A stretch of 64,000 bases of DNA from Thermomicrobium sp. 4228-Ro (GCF_026241205.1 NZ_JAPFQM010000001.1:1-64000), one strand, 5' to 3'. Shown: positions 10,735 through 20,546, counted from the stretch's first letter. Notes: a model not told the origin generated them from the letters alone. Program-made: numbers and translations.

Positions 10735-12032
10735 TGCTCGAAGCAGTGGTCAGTGCGTTCAAGTTGCCCGACCTGCGGCGCAAACTGCTGTTCACGCTCG
10801 GTATCTTGATCGTCTTCCGATTCGTGGCGACGATACCGGTACCCGGTGTTGACCAGCAGGCGCTCCAGCGCCTGCTGGAAACCAACCAGTTTCTGGGCGT
10901 GCTCAATTTGTTTTCCGGCAGCACGTTGACGAACTTTTCGATCGTTGCACTCGGTGTCTATCCTTATATCACCGCCTCGATCGTCATGCAGCTGCTCACG
11001 CCGGTCATTCCGCGGCTCACTGAGTTATCGAAAGAGGGAAACATCGGCCGTGCGAAGATCAATCAATATACACACTGGCTGACTGTCCCATTGGCATTCC
11101 TGCAGGCGTACGGACACGCTGCGCTGATGAGCAGTGCGGGCGTATTGCGCGATTTTGGTCTCTTCCAGAGCGACACCTGGCTGCGGAGCCTGGCACTATT
11201 GCTTACCCTCACTGCCGGTACGGTGTTTCTCGTCTGGCTCGGCGAACTCATTACCGAAAACGGGATCGGCAACGGGGTCTCGATCATCATTCTCGGCGGT
11301 ATCGTCGCGCGTCTACCGAGTGCCGTCGGCCGCCTGGTTACCGGTGGTACGCTCTCCCAGAACTTGATTGGAACTGTGGCTTTCTTGGCCATCGGCTTGC
11401 TCATTATCGTCGGCATCGTGCTCATCACTGAGGGCCAGCGCCGGATTCCGGTCCAGCATGCTCGGCGTGTGCGACGCGGACGGGTCTACGGAGGCGGGAT
11501 GACGTACATCCCGCTCAAGGTAAACTCTGCTGGGATGATTCCGCTCATCTTTGCGATTTCGATCCTGCTGCTTCCTGGCATGGTTGCCAACTTCCTCGCA
11601 ACTTCGGAAATCGGGTGGTTGCGCGATCTGGCCAACGGGCTAGCACGGGTATTCGATCCGAACAGTTTGCCCTATCAGATTGCGTACTTCGTGATGGTGG
11701 TCGCGTTCACGTACTTCTACACGTTGATTCTCTTTCAGCAGCAGAACATCGCTGAAACACTGCAGCGTCAAGGAGCCTTCATTCCTGGCATTCGCCCTGG
11801 TCGGGCGACCGATGAGTATCTCACCAAGGTGTTGATGCGTATCACTCTCATCGGTGCGCTCTTTCTCGGTGTGATTGCAGTAATGCCCTACCTCGTAGCG
11901 AAAATCACGGGTGTGACGGTGCTGTTTCTGAGTTCGACCTCGCTGTTGATCGTGGTCGGGGTGGCGATCGACACGATGCGACAGCTCGAGGCACAACTAC
12001 TCATGCGGAATTACGAGGGTTTCATCCGCTAG
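10734..12032 (+). CDS. secY: Protein translocase subunit SecY
   Basis: Channel subunit of the Sec translocon in the inner membrane. 432 aa with ten hydrophobic segments. Conserved blocks are visible: RFVATIPVPGVD after TM1, the plug-region YPYITASIVMQLLTPVIPRL, the cytosolic loop EGQRRIPVQHARR with YIPLKVNSAGMIPLIFA, and FIPGIRPGRATDEYL. It sits between rplO and adk as in the classical spc operon, with a one-base overlap with rplO. Confidence 0.97.
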   Translation: MLEAVVSAFKLPDLRRKLLFTLGILIVFRFVATIPVPGVDQQALQRLLETNQFLGVLNLFSGSTLTNFSIVALGVYPYITASIVMQLLTPVIPRLTELSKEGNIGRAKINQYTHWLTVPLAFLQAYGHAALMSSAGVLRDFGLFQSDTWLRSLALLLTLTAGTVFLVWLGELITENGIGNGVSIIILGGIVARLPSAVGRLVTGGTLSQNLIGTVAFLAIGLLIIVGIVLITEGQRRIPVQHARRVRRGRVYGGGMTYIPLKVNSAGMIPLIFAISILLLPGMVANFLATSEIGWLRDLANGLARVFDPNSLPYQIAYFVMVVAFTYFYTLILFQQQNIAETLQRQGAFIPGIRPGRATDEYLTKVLMRITLIGALFLGVIAVMPYLVAKITGVTVLFLSSTSLLIVVGVAIDTMRQLEAQLLMRNYEGFIR

Positions 12033-12040
12033 GGGGGCGT

Positions 12041-12742
12041 GTGGCAGGGCGGTGTCACGTCATTCTGATCGGGCCACAAGGATCCGGCAAGGGCACGCAG
12101 GCGGCACGAATCGCTGCACCGCTCGGACTCGTGCATGTTGCGACTGGAGATCTCTTTCGCCAGTTGATGACGCGCGATGACGATCTCGCGCGCGAGGTAC
12201 GGAGTTACTACGATCGAGGCGAGCTGGTCCCGGACGATGTGACGCTCCGGGTCCTGCTGTCGCGGCTCGATGAGCTCGAGCGAGCGATGCCGAACTATCG
12301 CGGGGCACTCTTGGACGGGTATCCGCGTAATCGATCCCAAGCGGAGGCGCTCGATCGCGTGCTCCAGGACCGAGGTGACACGATCGCCGCTGTCGTGCAT
12401 TTGGCTGTACCGCGTGCAGTACTGATCGAGCGACTCAGCGGACGGCTGATTTGCCCACAGTGTGGTGCGACGTATCATCGCGTCTTCGCTCCCCCGCGCG
12501 TGGAGGGACTGTGCGATCAGTGCGGCGCAGCACTCGTGCAGCGCACGGACGATACGCCGGAAGCGATCGCCCGTCGACTCGATACCTACGAGCAGCAGAC
12601 TGCACCGCTCCTGGAATATTATCGCCAGCGAGGTCTCGTCCTGGACATCGACGGCAATCAACCGATCGACGAAGTCACGCAGGCGATTCTCTCGGCACTG
12701 GAACCGGTACTGGGCGATCCTGCCCGATGTCGATCGTCCTGA
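12041..12742 (+). CDS. adk: Adenylate kinase, zinc-containing
   Basis: Interconverts ATP+AMP and 2 ADP. 233 aa, starting at GTG 12041. P-loop GPQGSGKGTQ at residues 11-20, the AMP-binding TGDLFR segment and DGYPRN are present. The LID carries a C-x2-C...C-x2-C zinc knuckle (CPQCG, CDQCG), common in Gram-positive and thermophilic enzymes. Overlaps map by 16 bp. Confidence 0.96.
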   Translation: MAGRCHVILIGPQGSGKGTQAARIAAPLGLVHVATGDLFRQLMTRDDDLAREVRSYYDRGELVPDDVTLRVLLSRLDELERAMPNYRGALLDGYPRNRSQAEALDRVLQDRGDTIAAVVHLAVPRAVLIERLSGRLICPQCGATYHRVFAPPRVEGLCDQCGAALVQRTDDTPEAIARRLDTYEQQTAPLLEYYRQRGLVLDIDGNQPIDEVTQAILSALEPVLGDPARCRSS

Positions 12743-13476
12743 AGTCACCGAGCGAGATCGAGCGGATGCGGCGGGCCGGGAGGATCGTGGCACGAGTCTT
12801 GGACGAATTGCGCTCGCTGGCTCGCCCTAGCGTGACGACCGCAGCGCTCGACGCGCGAGCACGAGAACTGATCGCACGCGAGGGCGGTACGCCCTCCTTT
12901 CTCGGTTACCGTGGCTTCCCAGCGGCTATCTGCACGTCGGTGAACGATGAGGTTTTGCACGGTATTCCGGGTCAGCGGCGACTCCGGGAAGGAGATCTCC
13001 TGAAAATCGATGTGGGCGTCGAGTGGGGCGGGCTGCATGCCGATGCTGCGGTCAGCGTCATCGTCGGTCGCGGCAGTGTGCTTGCGGAGCGCCTGGTACA
13101 GGCTGTTGAAGAGGCGTTTTGGGCGGCATGCTCGGTGGCCACCGTCGGTGCTCATCTCGGTGACATCGGGGCAGCGATCGCGGCGGTCGTACGACAGTAC
13201 GGTTTTTCGGTGATCGAGGGGTACACAGGACACGGGATTGGGAGAACATTGCACGAGGAACCAGCTGTTCCCAACTGGGGTACACCTGGCCACGGTGTCC
13301 GATTGCGCGAGGGGATGACGCTCGCTGTCGAACCGATGGTGAGCGCGGGAAGTGGTGCGACTCGCGTCAAGCGGGACGGGTGGACGGTCGTGACAGCTGA
13401 CGGGAGTCTGGCAGCGCACTACGAACACACCGTGTGGATCTCGCGTGAGGGACCGGTGGTGCTCACGTGCACGTGA
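12727..13476 (+). CDS. map: Methionine aminopeptidase, type I
   Basis: Removes N-terminal Met from nascent proteins. 249 aa from ATG 12727, which gives the normal type I length; upstream in-frame sequence is only the adk gene read in another frame. Metal ligands are all visible: D95, D106, H169 (TGHGIGRTLHE), E202 (VEPMV) and E233 (HYEHTVWI). Overlap with adk suggests translational coupling. Confidence 0.96.
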   Translation: MSIVLKSPSEIERMRRAGRIVARVLDELRSLARPSVTTAALDARARELIAREGGTPSFLGYRGFPAAICTSVNDEVLHGIPGQRRLREGDLLKIDVGVEWGGLHADAAVSVIVGRGSVLAERLVQAVEEAFWAACSVATVGAHLGDIGAAIAAVVRQYGFSVIEGYTGHGIGRTLHEEPAVPNWGTPGHGVRLREGMTLAVEPMVSAGSGATRVKRDGWTVVTADGSLAAHYEHTVWISREGPVVLTCT

Positions 13477-13484
13477 GGACATGG

Positions 13485-13490
13485 TATACT
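13485..13490 (+). promoter_or_regulatory. Candidate extended -10 promoter before infA
   Basis: TATACT at 13485-13490 is preceded by TGG, giving the extended -10 pattern TGnTATACT. No good -35 is seen. It lies in the 62-bp map-infA gap, 48 bp before the infA start, and could supply extra transcripts of the alpha block. Confidence 0.4.
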
Positions 13491-13538
13491 GCACATTTGT
13501 GATGCGTGCGAGTCGATCGCGCGTGAGCGGGGTGGCGT

Positions 13539-13778
13539 GTGCCGAAGAAGGACGTCATCGAGGTAGAAGGAACGGTCACCGAGGCATTACCGAACGCGAT
13601 GTTCCGGGTGCAACTGGACAATGGCTACGAAGTGCTTGCGCACGTTGCTGGACGACTGCGCATGCATTTCATCCGGATCCTGCCAGGTGACCGAGTTCGT
13701 GTAGAGCTTTCACCGTATGACCTGACGCGCGGTCGGATCACGTATCGATTGCGCGGCCCGACGCGCGGCGAAGAGTAG
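13539..13778 (+). CDS. infA: Translation initiation factor IF-1
   Basis: OB-fold protein that blocks the A site during initiation. 79 aa from GTG 13539 ([24 protein letters not shown]). Core [36 protein letters not shown] is typical, although the usual Lys in the HISGKMR segment is here AGRLR. Normally 71-73 aa; the slightly longer C-terminus (GPTRGEE) is unremarkable. Confidence 0.95.
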   Translation: MPKKDVIEVEGTVTEALPNAMFRVQLDNGYEVLAHVAGRLRMHFIRILPGDRVRVELSPYDLTRGRITYRLRGPTRGEE

Positions 13779-13799
13779 AGCATCGAGGGGGTGAGGACG

Positions 13800-13913
13800 A
13801 TGAAAGTGTCAGCGTCGGTGAAGCGTCGCTGTGCGAAGTGCCGGATCATCCGACGCCACGGAGTGGTCCGGGTAATCTGCGAGAATCCGAAGCACAAGCA
13901 GCGTCAGGGATGA
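13800..13913 (+). CDS. rpmJ: 50S ribosomal protein L36
   Basis: 37-aa zinc-ribbon protein of the large subunit, too short for most ORF lists but unmistakable. It begins [20 protein letters not shown] and has zinc ligands C11, C14, C27 and H32. ATG at 13800 follows GAGGGGGTGAGGACG. It lies between infA and rpsM, its universal position. Confidence 0.96.
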   Translation: MKVSASVKRRCAKCRIIRRHGVVRVICENPKHKQRQG

Positions 13914-13922
13914 GGGGGAGCG

Positions 13923-14306
13923 ATGGCCCGTATCGCAGGTGTCGACCTGCCGCGTGACAAGCGTCTCGAATACGCACTGACCCTCATTTATGGGATCGGG
14001 TGGTCCACGGCGCGGAAGATCCTGGAGCGAACCGGCATCGATCCGTGGACCAAAGTCCGGGATCTCACGGACGACGAGGTGCAAAGACTGCGTGACATCA
14101 TCGAGAAAGAGATGGTCGTCGAGGGTGACCTGCGGCGCCAAGTCGCGATGAACATCAAGCGACTGATCGACATCGGTTGTTATCGCGGACTGCGTCACCG
14201 GATGGGTTTGCCGGTTCGCGGGCAGCGAACGCGAACCAACGCGCGCACCCGCAAGGGACCGCGCCCGCGCATCGGTGTGAAGAAGAAGGCGAAGCAGCAG
14301 GCGTAA
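13923..14306 (+). CDS. rpsM: 30S ribosomal protein S13
   Basis: Head protein contacting the P-site tRNA and the large subunit. 127 aa. [26 protein letters not shown] and the C-terminal [25 protein letters not shown] are diagnostic. GATGAGGGGGAGCG precedes the ATG, 9 bp after rpmJ. Confidence 0.97.
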   Translation: MARIAGVDLPRDKRLEYALTLIYGIGWSTARKILERTGIDPWTKVRDLTDDEVQRLRDIIEKEMVVEGDLRRQVAMNIKRLIDIGCYRGLRHRMGLPVRGQRTRTNARTRKGPRPRIGVKKKAKQQA

Positions 14307-14343
14307 GCCTCGATTGCGCCGTGTATGAAGGAGAGCGGTGAGG

Positions 14344-14751
14344 ATGGCCGATCGAAGACGAGCAGCGCAGCGTGGGGCACGGCCGCGGCGGCGGGAGCGC
14401 AAGAATGTGCCGCGTGGGCGTGCCTACATCCACGCGACATTCAACAACACGATCGTCACGATGACGGACCCGAACGGGAATGTGATCGCCTGGGCGAGCG
14501 CTGGCTCGAGCGGCTTCAAGGGGACACGCAAGAGCACACCCTACGCTGCCCAGGTCGCCGCTGAGAACGCGGTACGCAAGGCTATGGAACACGGCATGCG
14601 GCAGGTTGACGTCTTCGTCAAGGGGGCCGGCGCTGGGCGGGAGATGGCCATCCGGGCGCTCGCGGCAGCGGGGTTGCAGGTCATGTCGATCACCGATATC
14701 ACGCCGGTGCCACACAATGGGTGCCGGCCACCGAAGCGTCGGCGAACATAG
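14344..14751 (+). CDS. rpsK: 30S ribosomal protein S11
   Basis: Platform protein near the E site. 135 aa from ATG 14344 (AAGGAG at 14328-14333 is 10 bp upstream); GTG 14338 is an alternative two codons earlier. [36 protein letters not shown] and the C-terminal [17 protein letters not shown] are characteristic. Confidence 0.96.
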   Translation: MADRRRAAQRGARPRRRERKNVPRGRAYIHATFNNTIVTMTDPNGNVIAWASAGSSGFKGTRKSTPYAAQVAAENAVRKAMEHGMRQVDVFVKGAGAGREMAIRALAAAGLQVMSITDITPVPHNGCRPPKRRRT

Positions 14752-14775
14752 TACGGAAGCGGACGAGGAGGTTCG

Positions 14776-15429
14776 ATGGGAAGGTATATCGGCCCTGTCT
14801 GTCGGCTCTGCCGGCGGGAGGGTGTGAAGCTCTATCTGAAGGGTGAACGCTGCTTCGGGCCGAAGTGCCCGATCGTGAAGCGTCATCCGAACAAGAACTA
14901 CCCGCCGGGGCAACACGGACCGATGCAGCGTGCAGCTCGGCGGCCATCCGAGTATGCACTGCAGCTGCGCGAGAAGCAGAAGTTGAAGAGGGTCTATGGC
15001 ATTCTTGAGCGACAGTTCCGGCGCCACTACAACGAGGCAGCGCGGCGACCGGGGCTGACCGGCGACAACTTGCTGCAGATTCTCGAGTCCAGGCTCGATA
15101 ACGTCGTCTATCGGCTCGGATTCGCCGACTCCCGTCGCCAGGCGCGCCAGTTGGTTCGCCATGGTCATTTCCTGGTGAACGGTCGGAAGACGGATATCCC
15201 GTCGTATCTGGTGCGCCCCGGTGACATCATCGCCGTACGGCCGGAGAGTCGCCGGCGCGAGTATTTCAAGGTGCTCGAGGAGACGGCGAAGAACAAGTCT
15301 GTGCCGGATTGGTTGAGCCGCGACCTGGAGACGATGAGCGGGCGCGTCTTGCGGTTGCCGACGCGCGACGAAATCGATATCCCGCCGGTCAATACGCAGC
15401 TCATCGTTGAGTACTACAGCCGGCGGTAA
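14776..15429 (+). CDS. rpsD: 30S ribosomal protein S4, zinc-type
   Basis: Primary assembly protein at the 5' domain of 16S rRNA; translational repressor of the alpha operon in some bacteria. 217 aa. It has four N-terminal Cys (CRLCRR ... CFGPKC), the zinc form, then the S4 RNA-binding domain ([31 protein letters not shown]). ATG at 14776 follows GGACGAGGAGG. Confidence 0.97.
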   Translation: MGRYIGPVCRLCRREGVKLYLKGERCFGPKCPIVKRHPNKNYPPGQHGPMQRAARRPSEYALQLREKQKLKRVYGILERQFRRHYNEAARRPGLTGDNLLQILESRLDNVVYRLGFADSRRQARQLVRHGHFLVNGRKTDIPSYLVRPGDIIAVRPESRRREYFKVLEETAKNKSVPDWLSRDLETMSGRVLRLPTRDEIDIPPVNTQLIVEYYSRR

Positions 15430-15462
15430 TGCATACCGACGCTGAGCGGGGAGGCGAGATTC

Positions 15463-16443
15463 GTGCTCGACTTTGCACGACCGCGAGTAATCCAGACTCA
15501 TGCGGCACCGACCTACGGGCGGTTCGTCGTCGAGCCACTCGACCCAGGGTACGGTACGACGCTCGGAAACGCCTTGCGGCGCATCCTTTTGCGCTCGTTG
15601 CCAGGTGCTGCGATCACGCGCATCCGCATCGCTGGCGTCTGGCACGAGTTCTCAACGATCGAGGGTGTGCGCGAGGACGTCACTGAAATTGTGCTCAACC
15701 TCAAGGGCGTTCGCTTGCGCGCTTTGACGGAGTTCCGCGAAGCGCGTGCGACGCTCTTCGCGCAAGGCGAAGGGGTGGTGCGAGCTGGCGATATCGATTG
15801 GCCGGCGGAAGTCGAGGTCGTGAATCCCGACCATGTCATTGCGACCTTGGATAACGATGACGCTCGATTGGAGATGGATCTCTGGATCGGGCGTGGCCGC
15901 GGTTATCTGCCAGCTGAGGCGCAAGAGATCCGTTCGATCGGAGAGATTCCGATCGATGCCATCTTTACACCGATCCTCAAGGTCAACTATGTCGTCGAAC
16001 ACACCCGGGTTGGTGGTGCGACGGACTATGACCGTTTGATCCTGGAAATCGTGACCGACGGAACGGTCGAGCCACAGAAAGCGCTGATCGAAGCTGCACG
16101 GATTCTCGTGCAGCATGCCAGATGGATCGCCGAGTTCGAGAGCGAGAGGACCGAGGAACCGACTGAAGAGTGGGGACCATCGCACGTGGATGATTCGCGA
16201 CTTCTTTCGGAGATCGGGCTGTCGCAGCGTGTGCTGAACGCGCTGCGCGCTCGGGGTATCGAGCGAGTCAGCCAAGTGCTCCAGATGCGCCCGGATCAAC
16301 TCCTGGGTATTCGCAATTTCGGCCCCCGAGCGTTACAGGAGCTCCGGGAGCGGTTACAGGAAAACGGCTACACTGAGGGACCGCTCTTCACCGGAGCGAT
16401 TCCCGAGGTGAGTGTCAGTGCCGGTGAGAGCGAGGAGGAGTAA
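15463..16443 (+). CDS. rpoA: RNA polymerase alpha subunit
   Basis: Assembly platform for the polymerase, with a promoter/regulator-contacting C-terminal domain. 326 aa from GTG 15463. N-terminal domain motifs: EPLDPGYGTTLGNALRRILL and the VTEIVLNLK segment. Alpha-CTD (about 245-310) has IGLSQRVLNALRARGIERVSQVL and LGIRNFGPRALQELRERL. An acidic/Ser tail closes the protein. The preceding 33 bp contain a GGGGAGGCGAG ribosome binding site. Confidence 0.97.
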   Translation: MLDFARPRVIQTHAAPTYGRFVVEPLDPGYGTTLGNALRRILLRSLPGAAITRIRIAGVWHEFSTIEGVREDVTEIVLNLKGVRLRALTEFREARATLFAQGEGVVRAGDIDWPAEVEVVNPDHVIATLDNDDARLEMDLWIGRGRGYLPAEAQEIRSIGEIPIDAIFTPILKVNYVVEHTRVGGATDYDRLILEIVTDGTVEPQKALIEAARILVQHARWIAEFESERTEEPTEEWGPSHVDDSRLLSEIGLSQRVLNALRARGIERVSQVLQMRPDQLLGIRNFGPRALQELRERLQENGYTEGPLFTGAIPEVSVSAGESEEE

Positions 16444-16445
16444 CC

Positions 16446-16799
16446 GTGCGACATCGTAAGGGAGGGCGGAAATTCGGCCGCCGAACCAATGCGCGGAAGA
16501 ACCTCTTCCGCAATCTCGCCGTGTCGCTGATTCTCCACGAGCGTATGACGACAACTCTGGCGAAAGCGAAGGCGGTGCAGCCGATCGTCGAGAAGCTCGT
16601 CACACTGGCTCGGGAGGACACGGATTATCACCGACGTCTCGCGCGGGCACGGCTCGGTGATGAACGAGCAGTCGCGAAGCTCTTCGAGGTTATCGCACCG
16701 CGGTTCGTGGGGCAACCCGGAGGCTATACCCGCATCTATCGGATCGGTCAGCGACGCGGAGACGGAGCGCCGCTCGCGCTGATCGAGTTCGTCGCCTGA
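16446..16799 (+). CDS. rplQ: 50S ribosomal protein L17
   Basis: Tunnel-exit large-subunit protein. 117 aa from GTG 16446 (MRHRKGGRKFGRRTNARKNLFRNL). The C-terminal GGYTRIYRIGQRRGDGAPLALIEFV is diagnostic. It begins two bases after the rpoA stop, with GAGCGAGGAGGAG inside the rpoA end as ribosome binding site. Confidence 0.97.
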   Translation: MRHRKGGRKFGRRTNARKNLFRNLAVSLILHERMTTTLAKAKAVQPIVEKLVTLAREDTDYHRRLARARLGDERAVAKLFEVIAPRFVGQPGGYTRIYRIGQRRGDGAPLALIEFVA

Positions 16800-16821
16800 C
16801 GGTACCAGCGATGACGCGAGC

Positions 16822-17664
16822 ATGGAAGTTCAGCGCTATCGCATCGACTTCGGCTACGAGGGGACGGCTTTCAGTGGTTCCCAACGGCAGCCAGGATTGC
16901 GAACTGTCCAAGGCGTGCTCGAAGAAGCCTTGGCGCAGCTTGCGGGCCAACCGGTTCGGACGGCATTGGCTGGGCGGACGGATGCCGGAGTCCATGCGGT
17001 CGGACAAGTGGCGAGCTGTGACTTGCCGTGGCGACATGGAGAAGCGACCCTGGCTCGGGCGCTACGGGCCTGGCTTCCGGAGGATGTCGTCGTCTTCCGC
17101 GCCACGGTCGCGGTTCCTGGCTTCCATGCTCGTCGCTGGGCCATCGACCGAGAGTACCGGTACCGCATCTGGTTGGGAAAGCGCCCGCCGCTGCTTCTGC
17201 GCCGCTTCGTGTGGACCTACCCCGGGGACCTGGATATGGGCCTTCTCCAGCGTGCGGCCAGGTTGTTTCTCGGGGCGCATGACTTTCGGTCATTTGCGGG
17301 TCACGGTATGGGGGGGCCGAAGGCGACCACTCCGCGCATACGCACGATCACGGTCTCGGAATGGCACGTTCTGGAACCGGCGGTCGAACGGCACGAGCGT
17401 GAGGCACTGTTGTTGGAATACCGTGTCAGGGCGAATGGCTTCCTTCCCCAAATGGTGCGCACCATGGTTGCCGCACTCGTGCGAGTGGGAAGCGGGATGG
17501 AGCCGCCGGATTGGATTTCGGAGCTGCTCGCTCGGCACGACCGACGGCTCGCACCGCCTCCGGCACCACCGAGCGGGCTCGTTCTCTGGCGAGTCCGCTA
17601 TCCGGAGGATCTCGGTGAACAGCGATTCACTGAGCACGCGAGCGGAACGGGCAGAGAGCGATGA
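16822..17664 (+). CDS. truA: tRNA pseudouridine synthase A
   Basis: Converts U38-U40 of the tRNA anticodon arm to pseudouridine. 280 aa. The catalytic Asp is D54 in LAGRTDAGVHA. Further TruA features: FHARRWAIDREYRYRI, DFRSFAGHG and the C-terminal FLPQMVRTMVAALVRVGSG. It lies 22 bp after rplQ and ahead of rplM, as in many bacteria, so it is probably part of the same transcript. Confidence 0.95.
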   Translation: MEVQRYRIDFGYEGTAFSGSQRQPGLRTVQGVLEEALAQLAGQPVRTALAGRTDAGVHAVGQVASCDLPWRHGEATLARALRAWLPEDVVVFRATVAVPGFHARRWAIDREYRYRIWLGKRPPLLLRRFVWTYPGDLDMGLLQRAARLFLGAHDFRSFAGHGMGGPKATTPRIRTITVSEWHVLEPAVERHEREALLLEYRVRANGFLPQMVRTMVAALVRVGSGMEPPDWISELLARHDRRLAPPPAPPSGLVLWRVRYPEDLGEQRFTEHASGTGRER

Positions 17665-17694
17665 TTCAGGCAACGAATCGGGGAGCGGACAGCG

Positions 17695-18162
17695 ATGACG
17701 GTCAAGGCGCAAAAGCGCAAGTACCTGCAGCGAACCTACGTGGCGAAGCCAGGCGAGGTCGAGCGCAAGTGGTGGGTCGTCGATGCCGAGGGGAAGCGAC
17801 TGGGCCGCCTGGCAAGCCAGATCGCAGCGATCCTCCGTGGGAAACACAAGCCACAGTACACACCGCATGTCGATGTCGGTGACTTCGTGATCGTGATCAA
17901 TGCAGAAAAGGTACGCTTGGCTGGGACGAAGGAACGCGACAAGATCTACTGGCGGCACTCGCAGTACCCCGGTGGTCTGCGGTTGATGACCTTCCGGGAA
18001 ATGATCCAGAAGCACCCGACCCGTCCCATCGAACTGGCTGTGCGACGGATGTTACCGAAGGGTCCGATGGGCCGGAAGCTCTTCAAGAAGCTGAAGGTCT
18101 ATGCAGGCCCGAATCATCCCCATGCGGCACAAAAGCCTGAAGTCCTGAACATCGAGGCCTGA
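17695..18162 (+). CDS. rplM: 50S ribosomal protein L13
   Basis: Early-assembly large-subunit protein. 155 aa. [47 protein letters not shown] and [21 protein letters not shown]-type end (here [17 protein letters not shown]) are typical. It is slightly longer than the usual 142-147 aa because of an N-terminal extension. Paired with rpsI as in nearly all bacteria. Confidence 0.97.
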   Translation: MTVKAQKRKYLQRTYVAKPGEVERKWWVVDAEGKRLGRLASQIAAILRGKHKPQYTPHVDVGDFVIVINAEKVRLAGTKERDKIYWRHSQYPGGLRLMTFREMIQKHPTRPIELAVRRMLPKGPMGRKLFKKLKVYAGPNHPHAAQKPEVLNIEA

Positions 18163-18185
18163 GGTCAGAGAGGAGCGTGAGCGAC

Positions 18186-18617
18186 GTGGTCGAAGCGGCC
18201 CGAACGCAGCAGACAGCGCACACGAAACTCGTGTATTACTACGGGCTCGGGCGCCGCAAAACAGCGGTGGCACGTGTCCGCCTCTATCCGGGTACCGGTC
18301 AGATCATCGTCAACGGTCGGCCGGCCGACCAGTACTTTGGAAACCGCCTCCTCTATTACGTCATGATCACCGAGCCTCTGCGCCTGACCGGATTGCAGGA
18401 CCATTTCGATATCCGGGCGCGCGTCGTCGGTGGTGGACTTTCTGGCCAAGCTGGTGCGATTCGCCACGGTGTGGCGCGAGCTCTTCTTCGATACAACCCT
18501 GACCTACGGCCGGTACTCAAGCGCGCCGGTTTGCTCACGCGCGATCCGCGCATGAAGGAGCGCAAGAAGCCAGGTCTCAAGCGTGCTCGAAAGGCGCCGC
18601 AGTACACGAAGCGCTAA
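18186..18617 (+). CDS. rpsI: 30S ribosomal protein S9
   Basis: Head protein whose C-terminal tail reaches the P-site tRNA. 143 aa from GTG 18186, which has AGGAG (18171-18175) at a 10-bp spacing; GTG 18177 is in frame but only one base from that site. [34 protein letters not shown] and the C-terminal [17 protein letters not shown] (ending in KR) are diagnostic. Confidence 0.95.
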   Translation: MVEAARTQQTAHTKLVYYYGLGRRKTAVARVRLYPGTGQIIVNGRPADQYFGNRLLYYVMITEPLRLTGLQDHFDIRARVVGGGLSGQAGAIRHGVARALLRYNPDLRPVLKRAGLLTRDPRMKERKKPGLKRARKAPQYTKR

Positions 18618-18670
18618 ACCGGCGCGGCTAGGCCCGGCACTGTGTCGTTGTGTGATATCAGTTCCCCTCG

Positions 18671-18701
18671 CTGAGGCGCAAGCACGCGCCTCAGTTCGTT
18701 T
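18671..18701 (+). terminator. Hairpin terminator after rpsI
   Basis: A perfect 9-bp inverted repeat CTGAGGCGC/GCGCCTCAG (18671-18679, 18686-18694) with a 6-nt loop is followed by TTCGTTT. It closes the ribosomal block and lies right at the end of the convergent gene at 18691, so it may serve both directions. Confidence 0.7.
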
Positions 18702-19542
18702 CCGGAGTGCTGCCCGGTATCGAGGAGGGCGAAGGATCGCGTGGATCGTTGAGCCACTGTCGGACAGCCGCGATCGCTCCCGCGAGTCGTTGAACGATCA
18801 GCCGCGGACGGACGGCAAAAAGTGGAACCGGACTCAATTCCAGGGTGAGCGATCTGGCATACCCCGACGATCGGAGCGTACGAAGAACGGAGCCGAGTGC
18901 CAACCGGCCGCTACCCGGGAGCCGATGGTCGCGCAGCAGGGCATTGGCAAGCGCGAACTTGAAATCGCGGTCGTGTGCATCGCTCAGGTGCACGTGTGCG
19001 AGACGCGGTAGGCAAGAGTGCAGCGATGGCACGAGATCCCAACCGAGGCTCGCAGCGTGTGCTGTATCGAACGTGATCGCGAGATCCCATTCCTCGACGA
19101 AACGAAGGAAAAGCTCGATCGAATCATACGGCGCGGGACGGTCCGTTGCGGTGTGTTGTCCGAGAATCTCGACGCCAACCTTCAGTCGGGCATCCCTCTC
19201 CATCCGAGCGGCTTGCAACGCGCGTAGCCAGTAATGCGCATGGGCAATTGGTCGAGGAGGATGAACGACGACCACTGTACAGTCGGGAAGCGTCTGCGCG
19301 AAGTGCACGGAATCGCGGAGTTCGCTCGTTGTGCAATCCCGCCATGGTGCGAGGACGGCGTGCACAGCGCGGATCGGCACACCGAAATCCCGTGCGCGTT
19401 GGGCTAATCCGAAGGGATCGCGATGGATCAAGTGGGGCGTCAGAAGCAGCTCAATGCCGTCCGCACCAGCAGCGGCGATAATCCGAAAGCGTTCGTTCAG
19501 CGGCAACCACGGAAGCGAGCCGGTGGAGAACAAAACCTGCAT
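18691..19542 (-). CDS. Sugar phosphate isomerase/epimerase-like TIM-barrel protein
   Basis: 283 aa from ATG 19542 (the GTG/ATG-type start at 19557 would add five residues). It resembles the xylose-isomerase-like/AP endonuclease 2 superfamily: FSTGSLPWLPLNERFRIIAAAGADGIELLL at the N-terminus, VGVEILGQH in mid-protein, ITFDTAHAASLG, and LAHVHLSDAHDRD. These carry the metal-binding Glu, Asp/His and His positions of that fold. The substrate cannot be told. Last gene of a three-gene minus-strand group behind the MBL and P1 genes, with a 90-bp gap. Confidence 0.65.
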   Translation of the reverse strand: MQVLFSTGSLPWLPLNERFRIIAAAGADGIELLLTPHLIHRDPFGLAQRARDFGVPIRAVHAVLAPWRDCTTSELRDSVHFAQTLPDCTVVVVHPPRPIAHAHYWLRALQAARMERDARLKVGVEILGQHTATDRPAPYDSIELFLRFVEEWDLAITFDTAHAASLGWDLVPSLHSCLPRLAHVHLSDAHDRDFKFALANALLRDHRLPGSGRLALGSVLRTLRSSGYARSLTLELSPVPLFAVRPRLIVQRLAGAIAAVRQWLNDPRDPSPSSIPGSTPETN

Positions 19543-19631
19543 CGATGCCCCTTGCACTCGTCGAAAGACGACCGCGTGGTACGGCGACAGTGTAGCACGT
19601 GACGATCGGAGCTGATGCTGTCAGGTCATAG

Positions 19632-20546
19632 TCATAGGGGAGGGACGCTCGCGAGCAGAGCCTGCTCCACCGCAACTTCGGTTGCCGTAGCGACTTTGAG
19701 GATGCGTGTTGGTGGTGTCGGCGCTTCGTCGCGTGCGAGAACGAAGACCGTATCGCCGTCGAAGATGGTGTGGGCTGGACGGATGACGCGTGCCAGCGCG
19801 TCGTGGGCTGCGATCGCCATGCGTGTCAGGGCGTGGTAATCGAGCGCGAGGTCGGTCACGACCACGACGAGTGTCGTGTTCGTTGCGGCTTCAAAGTCGG
19901 GTAGAGGGATACGCAAGATCGCTTCCCGGCTATCGCGCCAACCACTGTCCTGAGTGCGGACACCGGCGACGATCCGGCCGGTTGCCGGATCGATGATATC
20001 TCCAAGGGCATTGACAACAGCGAGTGCCGCGAGATGACCGCCCTCGACTGCAAGGAAATGCGTTCCGATGCCGGTCGGGGTGGCGCCCTCTCGGCCGAAA
20101 ACCTTCCCGACGGTGGTTCCTGCTCCAGCGCCGAAACGACCGTTCTGCCAACCATCGGGTCGTGCGGCCGAGCAGGCGGCGTAACCGGCATCGGCATCCG
20201 GATACACGAGGTCAGGCCCGCTCAAGTCATAGACGACGGCCGCAGTGACGATCGGAACGGGAAACACCGGTGTCGGAAAGCCCTGACCACGCTCGCGGAG
20301 CCAGCGTACCACTCCCTCTGCTGCCGCGAGACCGAAAGCGCTCCCGCCTGTCAACAGAACGGCATCGACTCGCCGGACGAGGCTACCAGCGGTCAAGAGG
20401 TCGGTCTCGCGTGTTCCCGGAGCACCGCCGCGCACATCGCGAACAGCGACAGCAGGTCGTTCAGCGAGGATCACGGTACAGCCGGTTCGTCCAGTCGGAT
20501 GTGTCCAGTGCCCGACAGCGAAGCCGGGTACGGTGAACACAGTCAT
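19632..20546 (-). CDS. P1-family (DmpA/NylC-like) N-terminal nucleophile aminohydrolase
   Basis: 304 aa. Features of the P1 peptidase family are GAPGTRETDLL, the LLTGGSAFGLAAAEGVVRWL stretch, GAGAGTTVGKV and the late ATNTTLVVVVTDLAL motif. In characterised members autocleavage occurs before the nucleophile at this last motif. Here it would be N223/T224, a Thr nucleophile as in NylC rather than the Ser of DmpA/BapA. Likely an aminopeptidase or amidase. The ATG overlaps the upstream MBL gene's stop by 4 bp, so the two are coupled. Confidence 0.8.
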   Translation of the reverse strand: MTVFTVPGFAVGHWTHPTGRTGCTVILAERPAVAVRDVRGGAPGTRETDLLTAGSLVRRVDAVLLTGGSAFGLAAAEGVVRWLRERGQGFPTPVFPVPIVTAAVVYDLSGPDLVYPDADAGYAACSAARPDGWQNGRFGAGAGTTVGKVFGREGATPTGIGTHFLAVEGGHLAALAVVNALGDIIDPATGRIVAGVRTQDSGWRDSREAILRIPLPDFEAATNTTLVVVVTDLALDYHALTRMAIAAHDALARVIRPAHTIFDGDTVFVLARDEAPTPPTRILKVATATEVAVEQALLASVPPL